Origin: Methylorubrum suomiense
GTDB lineage: Bacteria > Pseudomonadota > Alphaproteobacteria > Rhizobiales > Beijerinckiaceae
Assembly: GCF_022179765.1 (NCBI RefSeq)
Contig: NZ_BPRE01000002.1
Span: 186,001 to 250,000, forward strand
DNA: 64,000 nt
Reading direction: 5' to 3'
Part shown: positions 35,144-43,309 of the stretch, one piece after another
How the letters are laid out: every line of letters starts with the position of its first letter
Numbering within the stretch: the first letter of the stretch is position 1
Translations under genes and position numbers: made by a program
The notes under the pieces: model-generated
Told to the model about the DNA's origin: nothing
The model's input: the letters and a program-made list of their open reading frames with translations, nothing else
Databases searched by the model: none

Positions 35144-36004
35144 ATGTCCAAAACCTCCCCATCCCCCCTCGCGGGCATCCGCGACGTCCTCGTTGGCACC
35201 GCCGTTGAGGGTGAGCGCGAGCCCGCCTCGTCGGCCATCGGCTACGGCCTGACGCTGGCCAAGGCCGCCGGCGCCCACCTCACCGTCCAATCGGCCTCCT
35301 GGCGCCTTTCCGGCGACGACGCCTGGCTCGGCGACTTCGATTACGAGGGGGTCTCCGTCATCGACCGCCGCCTCGACGCAATGGCCCGCTCCATCGCGGA
35401 GCGCTCGGCCGGCGACGCCGCTCAGGCCGGGGTGGTCTGCACGACGGAGGCGCCGAGCCTGCCCTACCCGGACATCGTAAGCCGGCTGGCCGGGCGCGCC
35501 CGCCTGCACGACCTGACCGTGCTGGACATCGGCCCGCGGACCTACGACCTCGACCGCGAGATGATCGAGAAGGCGCTCTTCCACAGCGGCCGGCCGGTCA
35601 TCGCGGTCCCTCCGGGCCATGCGGCATTCTCCGCCCGGCGGATCATCGTCGCCTGGGACGGCAGCGCCCAGGCCGCCCGTGCCGCCAACGACGCGTTGCC
35701 GTTCCTGCGCGCGGCCGAGGCGGTCGAGATCGTCTCGGTCGGGAACGAGGCGGAGATTCACGCCGAGGTGCCCGGCGCCGAGTTCGCGCCCCACCTTGCG
35801 CGGCACGGGGTGAGCGTCAGCGTCAACGACCTTTCGAGGGGCGAGGGTGTCGCCGCCACCCTGCGCGCGCAAGCCGGGCTGTTCCGGGCCGACATGATCG
35901 TAATGGGCGCCTACCGGCACTCCCCCATACGCGAATACTTCTTTGGCGGCGTGACGCGGTCCTTCCTGCGGGGCAGTCCGGCCCCACTGTTCCTCGCCCA
36001 TTGA
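35144..36004 (+). CDS. Two-domain universal stress protein, 286 aa
   Basis: Of the longer usp subtype here, starting PLAGIRDVLVGTAVEGERE; domain 2 begins RRIIVAWDGSAQAARAAND and ends GAYRHSPIREYFFGGVTRS. The second glycine of the G-2X-G motif is Arg, so nucleotide binding is doubtful. Very close to 39584-40444 (same start and second-domain sequence). A small gene follows 17 bp on. Confidence 0.9.
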   Translation: MSKTSPSPLAGIRDVLVGTAVEGEREPASSAIGYGLTLAKAAGAHLTVQSASWRLSGDDAWLGDFDYEGVSVIDRRLDAMARSIAERSAGDAAQAGVVCTTEAPSLPYPDIVSRLAGRARLHDLTVLDIGPRTYDLDREMIEKALFHSGRPVIAVPPGHAAFSARRIIVAWDGSAQAARAANDALPFLRAAEAVEIVSVGNEAEIHAEVPGAEFAPHLARHGVSVSVNDLSRGEGVAATLRAQAGLFRADMIVMGAYRHSPIREYFFGGVTRSFLRGSPAPLFLAH

Positions 36005-36020
36005 GCCCAGGGAGGCCGCG

Positions 36021-36233
36021 ATGCCCAGGCGAAAAACCACGCGACGCGGCGCGGCCGGTTGCGTCGCGCAGACGCGAAGTCCCGGGCGTCGGCCCGCTCG
36101 ATCCACGCCGACGACGCCCGAACCCCGCGAGGAGCCAGCCCAAAGGCGGGCACCGAACCGACCGGAATGGGCGGACCCGCTGAACGAGGAGGAGCTCCGC
36201 GCCCTGGAGGCCGGCTGGGGCTTCGTCGAGTAA
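36021..36233 (+). CDS. Small basic protein, 70 aa
   Basis: Preceded by GGGAGGCCGCG. The first 50 residues are arginine/proline-rich and probably unstructured; the end NEEELRALEAGWGFVE is an acidic helix. Family unknown. Probably cotranscribed with the usp gene before it. Confidence 0.55.
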   Translation: MPRRKTTRRGAAGCVAQTRSPGRRPARSTPTTPEPREEPAQRRAPNRPEWADPLNEEELRALEAGWGFVE

Positions 36234-36298
36234 GCCGGCCGGGCCGGTCCAGGCCGCCGCGGACGGGATCCGTGGCGGTCGGTCCGCGTGGCGGTCGC

Positions 36299-36628
36299 TC
36301 AAGGTCGCAGCGTCTTCAGGTAGGCCGTCAGGTCGGCGGCATCCGCGGGATCGAGCCGGAAGTCTGGCATGGCGGGATGCCGGCGGTCGACGCCCTCGGC
36401 CAGCACGTCGGCGAGGTCGTCGACGGGGAAGCGTCGGGCCAGCGTGCGAAAGGGCGAGGCCTGCCGCAACGAGCCCGCTCCCCGGGATCCGGTCGCATGG
36501 CACCGGGCGCAGTGCGCGCGGGCGAACGCCTCGCCCCGTGCCGCCGACTCGTCCCGGGCCGCGGCGGGCGAGGCGACGAGAAGGCCGGAGGTGACGGCGG
36601 CGCCGATGCGTTGGCCATACCCGCGCAT
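36299..36628 (-). CDS. Small periplasmic c-type cytochrome, 109 aa
   Basis: Signal peptide (to about residue 25, ASPAAA), CARCH at 40-44, methionine ligand in HPAMPDF, C-terminal helix LTAYLKTLRP. It is a paralogue of 8156-8488 with the same single-base TGATG overlap to a preceding usp gene. The repeated pairing suggests a usp-cytochrome module copied within the region. Confidence 0.88.
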   Translation of the reverse strand: MRGYGQRIGAAVTSGLLVASPAAARDESAARGEAFARAHCARCHATGSRGAGSLRQASPFRTLARRFPVDDLADVLAEGVDRRHPAMPDFRLDPADAADLTAYLKTLRP

Positions 36629-37440
36629 CAGTGGCACATCAGGCAGCAGACCGGGGACCGTTCGAGGGCGTCGCGGGTGACGCCCCCGAAGATCCACTCC
36701 CGCAGGCGGCTGTGGCCATAGGCGCCCATCACGATCAGGTCCGCGTCCTGGCGCATGGCGAAATCGAGGATCTCGCCGCCCTCGTTCCCGACCGCCCGCA
36801 GCAGGTGGGTGGTGGCGTGGGCGCCGTGCCGCGCGAGGTGGCCGGCCACCGCCTTGGCACCCTCGTGCCGCGCGTCGGCCCCTACCGTCGCGACGAAGAC
36901 CTCGTCCGCGCCGGGGATGAGGGGCAGCACGGCCGAAACCGCCCGCCGCGCCTCCACGCCGTCCTTCCAGGCGACGACGATGCGGGTCGCCTTCAGGTGC
37001 ACGAGCCGCGGCGGCACGACGAGGACGGGCCGGCCCGCCTCCATCAGCACGGGCCCGGGCGGCACGCCGAGGGGGCCGGGGTCCTCGTCCTCGGGCCCGC
37101 GCCGGCCGACCACGACGAGGTCGGCGGCGCGCGCCTGCTCGACGAAGTGCGTGATGGGCCCGGCGAGGGCAGCTTGCCAATCGGTGCGCGTCTCCTCGCC
37201 GGCGCTGCGCTCGAACAGGACGCGCGCCTGTTCGAGGATGCCGAGGACCTGGGCCTTGTTGCGCTCCTCCTGCTCGGCGGCGTCGTAGACGTCGCGCACC
37301 AGGATGGGCGCCGGCACTTTGTGGGCGGCCACGCCCGTGAGCGTGGCCCCGAAGCGCCGGGCGAGGCCCGAGGCGAGGCGTATCCGGTCCGGTGCCGCGT
37401 CGCCGCGGTCGGTGGATACGAGGATGTTCGCGTAGTCCAT
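36628..37440 (-). CDS. Two-domain universal stress protein, 270 aa
   Basis: The ATG at 37440 has GGAGG 5 bases upstream; the GTG at 37446 is too close to that site. It reads MDYANILVSTDRGDAAPDRI; domain 2 has TRIVVAWKDGVEARRAVSAV and ends GAYGHSRLREWIFGGVTRDA. Coupled to the cytochrome gene downstream. A FixK/FNR-like box lies 63 bp upstream. Close relative of 8488-9303. Confidence 0.9.
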   Translation of the reverse strand: MDYANILVSTDRGDAAPDRIRLASGLARRFGATLTGVAAHKVPAPILVRDVYDAAEQEERNKAQVLGILEQARVLFERSAGEETRTDWQAALAGPITHFVEQARAADLVVVGRRGPEDEDPGPLGVPPGPVLMEAGRPVLVVPPRLVHLKATRIVVAWKDGVEARRAVSAVLPLIPGADEVFVATVGADARHEGAKAVAGHLARHGAHATTHLLRAVGNEGGEILDFAMRQDADLIVMGAYGHSRLREWIFGGVTRDALERSPVCCLMCH

Positions 37441-37503
37441 GGCCACCTCCGTCGTGCGTCGATGCCGACGATGGCAGCCTGGCCACGGTTAGGATGGCGC
37501 ACC

Positions 37504-37517
37504 TTGATCCAACGCAA
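37504..37517. promoter_or_regulatory. FixK/FNR-like box TTGATCCAACGCAA
   Basis: Strong left half TTGAT. It lies 63 bp upstream of the usp ATG at 37440 (minus strand). Confidence 0.65.
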
Positions 37518-37531
37518 ACCCGCGGGCGGGG

Positions 37532-39457
37532 TCACGTCGGCTTCGGTACGCCCGGCACCGGGAACTCGCGAGCGGTCCGGGCGCCGCCGAGCACGCGCAT
37601 GGCGTTGAGGATCACGGCCACGTCGATGGCCTCCTGGAGCAGGGCGCCCTGAAGGGGCGTGAGATGGCCTAGCGCGGCCGCGACCATGCCGGCGAGCGAC
37701 AGCCCGATCCCGGCCCACACGCTCTGCAGCGCGATGGCGCGGGCCCGCCTGGCGATGCGCACGGCCTCCGGCAGCGGCGCGAGGCTATCGACCAGCAGGA
37801 CGACGTCCGCCGCCTCGGCCGCCGCCGCAGCGCCCCGGGCGCCGAGCGCCACGCCGAGGTCGGCCGACGCCAGCGCCGGCGCGTCGTTGACCCCATCGCC
37901 CACCATCATCACGGGACCGTTCCGCCGCTCTGCGGCGACGGCGCCCGTCTTGGCGGCGGGGTCGAGGTCCGCGGCGACGGCATCGACGGGCAGGCCGGCG
38001 ACGAGCGCCTCCGCGACGGCGCGACGGTCGCCGGTCGCGAGCACCACGCGCTCGATCCCGCACGCGCGCAAAGCCGAGAGTGCCCTGCCGCCGTCGGTCC
38101 GCAACGGGTCCGCGAGTTCCAGGACGGCGGCCGGCATGCCGTCGACGGCAACCAGGACCGTCGCCGTCGTCGCGCCCGCATGTCCGGCACCGTCCGCCGG
38201 CGGGAAGCGGACGTCGTGCATCCGCATCAGGCGGGGCCCACCCACGAGGACATGTCGCCGCTCGACCCACCCGCTCACGCCCTCGCCGGGATGCTCGATG
38301 ACCTTCGTGGGCTGCGACAGCGCCAGGCCGCGCCGGCGCGCCTCCTCGACCAGGGCCCTCGCTATCGGGTGGCCCGAGGCTTGGTCGAGGGAGGCGGCCA
38401 GCCTCAGCGCCTCCGGCTCGCCGAACGGGGCGAAGGCTCGCGCCGAGGCTAGCCGAGCTGTGCCATGGGTCAGGGTACCGGTCTTGTCGACCACGAGCAC
38501 GCGGACCTTGGCCAGCGTCTCCAGGGCGCCGCCGCCCTTGACGAGGACGCCGATTGCGGCCGCGCGCGACAGGCCTGAGACGAGCGCGACGGGCACAGCC
38601 AGGATCAGCGGGCAGGGCGTGGCCACGACCAGCACGGCCAGGGCCCGCACGGGGTCGCCGCTGGCGGCCCAGGCGCCCCCGGCCAGCAGGAGCGTGAGGC
38701 CGAGAAAGGCGAGGCCGTAGCGGTCGGCCATGCGCGCCAACGGTGCTTTCCGGGTCCGGGCCGCCTCGACGAGTCGGACGATGCCGGCATAGGTGCTCTC
38801 GGCCGCGGGTCGCTCGGCCAGCAGCGTGAAAGCTGTGCCGACGTTCACCGAGCCGCTGAGCACCGGGTCGCCCGTCTCGACAGCGACCGGAAGCGCTTCG
38901 CCGGTGAGGCTCGACCGGTCGAGCACGGCGCGGCCCGCGGCGACCCGCCCATCCACCGGCAGGACGTCGCCGACGCGCACCAGGACGCGGTCGCCCGGAA
39001 GCAGCGCCGCGATTGGCACCTCCGTCAACGCGCCGCCGTCCTCGCGCAGGGCCATGCGAGGTTGGCGGGCGATCAGCGCCGTCATCGCCCGCCCGGCACG
39101 GCCCGCGGCGTAGGCTTCGAGCGACTGGCCGCCGGCGTACATCAGGGCGATGACGGCTCCAGCCAGCGGCTGCGACAGGGCGAGCGCTCCGCCCATCGAG
39201 AGCAGGGCGACGAGGTCGAGCCCGACGTCCCCCTTCGCCAGGCTGGTCACGACCTGGGACGCGAGGACGGCGAGGACCGCCAGGGTCGCGAGCGTCCATG
39301 CCGTCGCCGCGATGTCCGCCCGCGCGAGCGCCTGAGCTAACAGGCCGGCGCAAAGGCCGGCCAGCGGCAGGACCGCCAGCCATCCCCGCAGCCGCGGCAT
39401 CCATCTGGCCGCCGGCATTGCTGTCTCAGTCGAGCCCAGGGCCGCCGTCGTCATCAT
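37532..39457 (-). CDS. P1B-type heavy-metal ATPase with TPC motif, 641 aa
   Basis: Metal-exporting P-type ATPase with no N-terminal metal-binding domain. Seen in order: membrane pairs, actuator TGEALPV, the membrane metal motif VVATPCPLILAVP (TPC, not CPC), phosphorylation DKTGTLTHG, nucleotide-binding HP in ASGHPIARAL, hinge VGDGVNDAPALA and a C-terminal QEAIDVAVILNAMR helix. TPC is reported for the P1B-5 group (Ni/Co/Fe), but no hemerythrin tail follows, so the substrate is open. Divergent from a usp gene over a shared box. Confidence 0.9.
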   Translation of the reverse strand: MMTTAALGSTETAMPAARWMPRLRGWLAVLPLAGLCAGLLAQALARADIAATAWTLATLAVLAVLASQVVTSLAKGDVGLDLVALLSMGGALALSQPLAGAVIALMYAGGQSLEAYAAGRAGRAMTALIARQPRMALREDGGALTEVPIAALLPGDRVLVRVGDVLPVDGRVAAGRAVLDRSSLTGEALPVAVETGDPVLSGSVNVGTAFTLLAERPAAESTYAGIVRLVEAARTRKAPLARMADRYGLAFLGLTLLLAGGAWAASGDPVRALAVLVVATPCPLILAVPVALVSGLSRAAAIGVLVKGGGALETLAKVRVLVVDKTGTLTHGTARLASARAFAPFGEPEALRLAASLDQASGHPIARALVEEARRRGLALSQPTKVIEHPGEGVSGWVERRHVLVGGPRLMRMHDVRFPPADGAGHAGATTATVLVAVDGMPAAVLELADPLRTDGGRALSALRACGIERVVLATGDRRAVAEALVAGLPVDAVAADLDPAAKTGAVAAERRNGPVMMVGDGVNDAPALASADLGVALGARGAAAAAEAADVVLLVDSLAPLPEAVRIARRARAIALQSVWAGIGLSLAGMVAAALGHLTPLQGALLQEAIDVAVILNAMRVLGGARTAREFPVPGVPKPT

Positions 39458-39513
39458 CGGGGTCGCTCCCGGTAACTGCGTCTCCGAGGTGCGCCTGTCC
39501 TGCCCGGGCGGCC

Positions 39514-39527
39514 TTGCGATGGATCAA
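39514..39527. promoter_or_regulatory. FixK/FNR-like box TTGCGATGGATCAA, midway between divergent genes
   Basis: Exactly 56 bp from both the ATPase start (39457, minus) and the usp start (39584, plus). Confidence 0.65.
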
Positions 39528-39583
39528 CGCGCGCCCGCGTCGAGGGGGGAGATTAGGACGAGGCAACCGCGCGGAGCGCTCCG

Positions 39584-40444
39584 ATGTCAGTCTCGACCGC
39601 GTCCCCTCTTACGGGCATCCGCGATGTCCTGGTCGGCCTTACAGAGGAGGGCCGCGGGGACGAGGCAGCGGCCTCCTTGGGCTATGGTCTGGCGCTGGCG
39701 CGGGACGCGGGCGCCCATCTCACCGTGCAGTTCGCCGCCCTCCGGCTCATGACCACCGGCCTGCCACTGTGCTGGTTCGCCGACGAGCTCGTCGGCACCG
39801 AGAACGGTCGCCTGGCCCTCCTCGCCCGGAAAGCGGCGGAGCGGATCAGAGAGGACGCGGAAGGTGCGGGCGTCGTTTGCACGGCGGAGTCTCCGAGCCT
39901 CATGCACCACGAGGTCATTGCCCGGCTCTCGGCCAAAGCCCGCCTGCACGACCTGACGGTCCTCGACGCGGATCCCTTCGCGGCGATGCCGGACCGCGAC
40001 CTGATGGAGGGCGTGCTCTTCGGGAGCGGGCGCCCGGTCATCGTGGTGCCCCAGGGCTGGGACACCTTCCGGGCGCGTCGCGTCGTCGTTGCCTGGGACG
40101 GGAGCGCGCAGGCAGCGCGGGCGGCGAACGACGCGCTGCCGTTCCTGCGCGCGGCGGAAGCGGTCGCCGTGGTCTGCGTCGAGGACACCGAGCGGCTGCT
40201 GTCGACGGTGCCCGGCGTGGAGTTTGCTCCGCACCTCGCACGCCACGCCGTTGAGGTCACGATCGATGACCGTCCGGTCGAGGTCGACGTCGCCGAGACC
40301 CTGCGCAGGGCGACCGAGCAGTTCGGGGCCGACATGATCGTGATGGGCGCTTACCGGCACTCGCGCATGCGCGAGTGGTTCCTAGGCGGCGCCACGCAAT
40401 CGCTGCTGGCCCAAAGCGCCATCCCCCTGTTTTTGGCCCATTGA
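39584..40444 (+). CDS. Two-domain universal stress protein, 286 aa
   Basis: Begins PLTGIRDVLVGLTEEGRGDE; domain 2 RRVVVAWDGSAQAARAANDA, ending GAYRHSRMREWFLGGATQSL. Same subtype as 35144-36004, with Arg at the second motif glycine. It is the last gene of the low-oxygen block; IS remnants begin about 250 bp downstream. Confidence 0.9.
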   Translation: MSVSTASPLTGIRDVLVGLTEEGRGDEAAASLGYGLALARDAGAHLTVQFAALRLMTTGLPLCWFADELVGTENGRLALLARKAAERIREDAEGAGVVCTAESPSLMHHEVIARLSAKARLHDLTVLDADPFAAMPDRDLMEGVLFGSGRPVIVVPQGWDTFRARRVVVAWDGSAQAARAANDALPFLRAAEAVAVVCVEDTERLLSTVPGVEFAPHLARHAVEVTIDDRPVEVDVAETLRRATEQFGADMIVMGAYRHSRMREWFLGGATQSLLAQSAIPLFLAH

Positions 40445-40690
40445 CGAGCATTCGAGCTCGTTCGCACAAACTGATCTATTAGTCCAAGCTGCCAAGGCTC
40501 GTCCCTGTGACCGTCGCTGGCACTTCTGCTTCTCGCCTCGAAGCCGACATTCGGGAAGAGGGTGCAAAAAGTCTGCAAGGGGTCAGGAGTTAGCATGTTG
40601 GCTATTCGGTCGTGCACGACGGGCAGGCCCCTGCTCTTGTGCGCCTGCAGGTCGGCGGGCAGACGATGAGGGGGACGTCGCGATGGCTTA
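40445..40690. other. Intergenic, no gene seen
   Basis: Less GC-rich than its neighbours. Short open frames here show no family pattern or ribosome site. It marks the change from the stress block to mobile-element remnants. Confidence 0.5.
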
Positions 40691-40726
40691 ATACAGTGGC
40701 GGCTCTAGATACAGTGGCGGCTCTAG
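40691..40726. repeat. Exact 18-bp tandem repeat at the IS remnant edge
   Basis: ATACAGTGGCGGCTCTAG occurs twice in a row (40691-40708, 40709-40726). The second copy supplies the stop codon of the IS21 fragment, so the duplication sits at the truncation point. Confidence 0.8.
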
Positions 40727-41001
40727 CCGAGTCCGCACAGCGCCTCGTAGATCCGGATCGGCGTTAGTCGCTCGCGGGCTGACCTGCCGGCGTTGGTGGT
40801 CAACATCCGATCGAGATCTTCGCGCCACGGCCCGAGCTTGGGCAGAGGCTGCACCTCACGCTCGTAGGCGAAGGCGGCGGCCCCCGACCGAATGACCTTC
40901 CGGACCGTGTTGCGCGAGACGTGCAGATCGCGGACGATGTCTTTGATCGAGCGACCGCGGGTGAAGAACTCGCGCCGGATGCGCGCAATCGTGCCGGACA
41001 C
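40723..41001 (-). pseudogene. istA: IS21-family transposase IstA, N-terminal fragment
   Basis: 92 residues of about 500: RIRREFFTRGRSIKDIVRDL, then HVSRNTVRKVIRSG, the N-terminal HTH of IS21 IstA, and LTPIRIYEALCGLG. The frame is cut by a TAG from the tandem repeat. No istB or catalytic domain remains, so it is a dead insertion sequence. Confidence 0.8.
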
Positions 41002-41193
41002 CTCTCAAAGCTGCGACGTGGGCGTGGACCGATGTGGCTATCGGCCGGCCTCGCTGGAGGAGATCCGCTAGAGGATAGCGGCGACGCCCGCCGTGCCGGA
41101 GGAGATCCGGCTCGGGCGCGCGATGGAGGCTGGAGGTGAGGAATAGCGGGGCCTTGTGCCCCTGGAGCGTCCAGTATTTGGGCGCTTCATCGG

Positions 41194-41697
41194 TTACAGC
41201 AGATTGATGTTGTGCTTCTTCCTGATGCGGTGCGCTGTAAGGATCAACTTACGCACCGCACGCCATTCGTCTGAGAAAATGTCGCCGAGGATCTGCGTCG
41301 GGTCGTCGTACCAGTCCCGCTTGCTAGGCGGGATCGCGCGGAGTTCGAGATACCGCTTCGCGATTCCATTGAACGCCTGGCGCGCGTCCGCTTCGTCGAA
41401 GTGCGCCCCGCGCTCATACAGCATGATGGCGAACGGAAGGTTGCGTTCGAACGCTTCCTGCATGGCCGGCCCACCGGCGACGAGGTCACCCAGCCAGTCG
41501 TACAGGCACTCTGTCGCAACCGGGCTGAGGCTGTCGTAGACGCCCTCGTCAAAGTTGAGCGCGCGACAGCACTTGCCGCACAACGACGGTCCTGCCCAAC
41601 CGCATCCCTCTTCGTCGTCGGCCTTCTCGCATGTGATGCCACAGACGACGCACGTGTCGTCTTCTTCGCGGCGGTACTCGGGGTCCGTATGCCTCAT
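41194..41697 (-). CDS. Cysteine-rich hypothetical protein, 167 aa
   Basis: N-terminal zinc-ribbon-like part (CVVCGITC and LCGKCC with nearby cysteines), then a helical domain (TECLYDWLGDLVAGGPAMQE, AIAKRYLEL-like and HRIRKKHNINLL). No family recognised. The start at 41697 is the ATG before RHTDPEY; an extension to 41733 is possible. Codon use is less GC-biased than in the stress block, fitting acquired DNA. No nearby partners. Confidence 0.6.
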   Translation of the reverse strand: MRHTDPEYRREEDDTCVVCGITCEKADDEEGCGWAGPSLCGKCCRALNFDEGVYDSLSPVATECLYDWLGDLVAGGPAMQEAFERNLPFAIMLYERGAHFDEADARQAFNGIAKRYLELRAIPPSKRDWYDDPTQILGDIFSDEWRAVRKLILTAHRIRKKHNINLL

Positions 41698-41878
41698 GGG
41701 CTCTCTCCATGCATGGCCGGGGTGGCCACGCATGCGAAGAAAGGCCAGAGGCTTTCGCCCGTCGAGTCGATCCAGTCGTCAACCTTAATGCGGTTGACGC
41801 ACCTTTCCCGTCCTTCGGTGTTAGACCACGCATACTTGGTGGCGCAATAGGGTGTGCTGTTTTACGGTTAACGAGACT

Positions 41879-42606
41879 TCAACTCGCCAGGGCGATGTGC
41901 TCGTCGTACTCGGCCAGGAACTCGGTACTACCGCCGTCCCCGGCGATTACGTGGAGATAGGCCGAGAGCAGCGAATGCCGTGTTTCGTTCTCACGGCCCA
42001 TTAGGTACTCGCGCAGGACCAGGTGCCGCTGACCGGCCGGTATGGTCCGGCGGGTCCAGTGGTCGGTCTGCGGCGTCGAGGCCCGCGCAACGCGGCGCGA
42101 GATCTCGTGCTCCATCGCCTCGTCGAAGGGCTCCATCTGCAGCACGACTTTGGCGGACATCGCGGCGGCGCGGATCTCCAGGAAGCCGGACCCAATTCGG
42201 TGTCGTGGATGAGGTACGCCTGCGTGCCGGCAACCATGCGCACCTGCCGGTGCGTCCGGAAGCATCGCACCTCGACGGCATCGAGGTTACCGACGTCGTC
42301 GGCGAACCGCGCTGCGGCTTCCTCGCGTGGGATCGGGACGCGCGGTTGCATGAATACGCCTCGCTCGTAGCCGAGCGCGACCGCGATCCGCTCAAGGCTC
42401 TCGCTACCGGCGGGCTCCGCCCTCTCGACCCGCTCGACGGTGGACAGCGAGACGCGGGCGAAGTCGGCTAGGGTTTCCTTCTTTCATTGCCGCAGCCCGC
42501 GAACAGTCCGCGTCATCATCGCCACCAGTTCGATGGGCGGCACCACGGGTACGCCCTGCGGCGGTTCCATCGCCGCCAAGCGTTCGATCAACTGCTTCGG
42601 CGTCAT
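41879..42606 (-). pseudogene. XRE-type HTH protein broken by a nonsense codon and a frameshift
   Basis: From the ATG at 42606 the frame reads MTPKQLIERLAAMEPPQGVP and MTRTVRGLRQ, then a TGA at 42484-42486. It continues KKETLADFARVSLSTVERVE, a typical HTH; relatives have Trp before KKET. At 42191-42193 one base is missing and the protein continues in another frame to 41879, with MEPFDEAMEHEISRRVARAS and HWTRRTIPAGQRHLVLREYL. That tail is homologous to the C-terminus of the 48251-48994 protein. Confidence 0.75.
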
Positions 42607-42897
42607 GACGGCCTCCTTTCGACACCTTGACGATGCCTCGGGCGATCCGCGCAAAGGAGGTTGGAAAAACCTTTAGATGCGGCGACACGCCGGTCGTCCC
42701 CCACCCCGTGCCTCGGGATACGTCCGATGCAAGCGCGGCAACGGACACGTCCTTCCTCGTGCCGGCAAACACAGAGGACCGATACGACATCGTGACCTCT
42801 CGCCTCCGTCCAACCTCAAGGCGAAGCGGGTTCGAACACGGCTGTTCATCGGTAGCGGGCACGGAACGGAGGCCATGGCGCCGGCGTTGCGATCATG
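42607..42897. other. Intergenic region upstream of the toxin-antitoxin pair
   Basis: No convincing gene; the open frames on both strands have no family pattern or ribosome site. The last part leads into the palindromic operators. Confidence 0.5.
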
Positions 42898-42912
42898 TTA
42901 CCCATTGGGTAA
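42898..42912. promoter_or_regulatory. Operator palindrome TTACCCATTGGGTAA
   Basis: Perfect 15-bp inverted repeat, 42 bp before the toxin start. Its centre is 29 bp from that of a second, similar palindrome. Likely HigA binding site. Confidence 0.7.
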
Positions 42913-42926
42913 TGACTTGGAGAGCA

Positions 42927-42941
42927 TTACCTTGCAGGTAA
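42927..42941. promoter_or_regulatory. Operator palindrome TTACCTTGCAGGTAA
   Basis: Perfect inverted repeat of six-base arms, sharing TTACC/GGTAA with the palindrome at 42898; 12 bp before the toxin ATG. Likely second autoregulatory site. Confidence 0.7.
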
Positions 42942-42953
42942 CGGTTTCGGCCT

Positions 42954-43292
42954 ATGGATCTCGCCGTCAGGGGTAAGCGGCTGTGCAAGCAGCTTACCGA
43001 CCCGAAGAAGATGGCCAAGGCCTTCGGCGACCGCGCGCAGCACATCCGGCTTCGGCTGGGTGTGCTGAGGCAAGCGAAAAGCCTGTCGGACGTCCCGACC
43101 GGCTCGCCGGACTACCGGCATATGCTGACGGGTGACCGGAAGGGCCAGTTCTCCGTCACCATCAAGGACAACTGGCGCATCGTCTTCGTGCCCGACCACG
43201 ACCCGGTCCCGTCCCTCCCGGATGGCGGCGTCGATGTCGCGAGCGTCACGGCGGTCGAGATCGTCGAGGTCGTGGACCACCACGGGAAGTGA
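42954..43292 (+). CDS. higB: RelE/HigB-family toxin, 112 aa
   Basis: Ribosome-dependent mRNA interferase fold: helices with DPKKMAKAFGDRAQHIRLRL, then strands SLSDVPTGSPDYRHMLTGDR and QFSVTIKDNWRIVFVPD, the standard HigB core, slightly lengthened by an insert before the last strand. Toxin precedes antitoxin, the HigBA order. Two palindromes lie in its promoter. The stop overlaps the GTG option for the antitoxin start. Confidence 0.85.
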   Translation: MDLAVRGKRLCKQLTDPKKMAKAFGDRAQHIRLRLGVLRQAKSLSDVPTGSPDYRHMLTGDRKGQFSVTIKDNWRIVFVPDHDPVPSLPDGGVDVASVTAVEIVEVVDHHGK

Positions 43293-43309
43293 GCGTTAGA
43301 GGCGTGGAC

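Noticed and set aside
33298..35208. Long plus-strand open frame opposite fixLJ
   Set aside because: Antisense to fixL and fixJ, whose motifs are unmistakable.
40351..40617. 88-codon minus-strand frame overlapping the usp 3-prime end
   Set aside because: Overlaps a clear usp gene and shows no family pattern.
42677..42976. 99-codon plus-strand frame before the toxin gene
   Set aside because: Runs through the operators and overlaps the toxin start; no ribosome site or family pattern.
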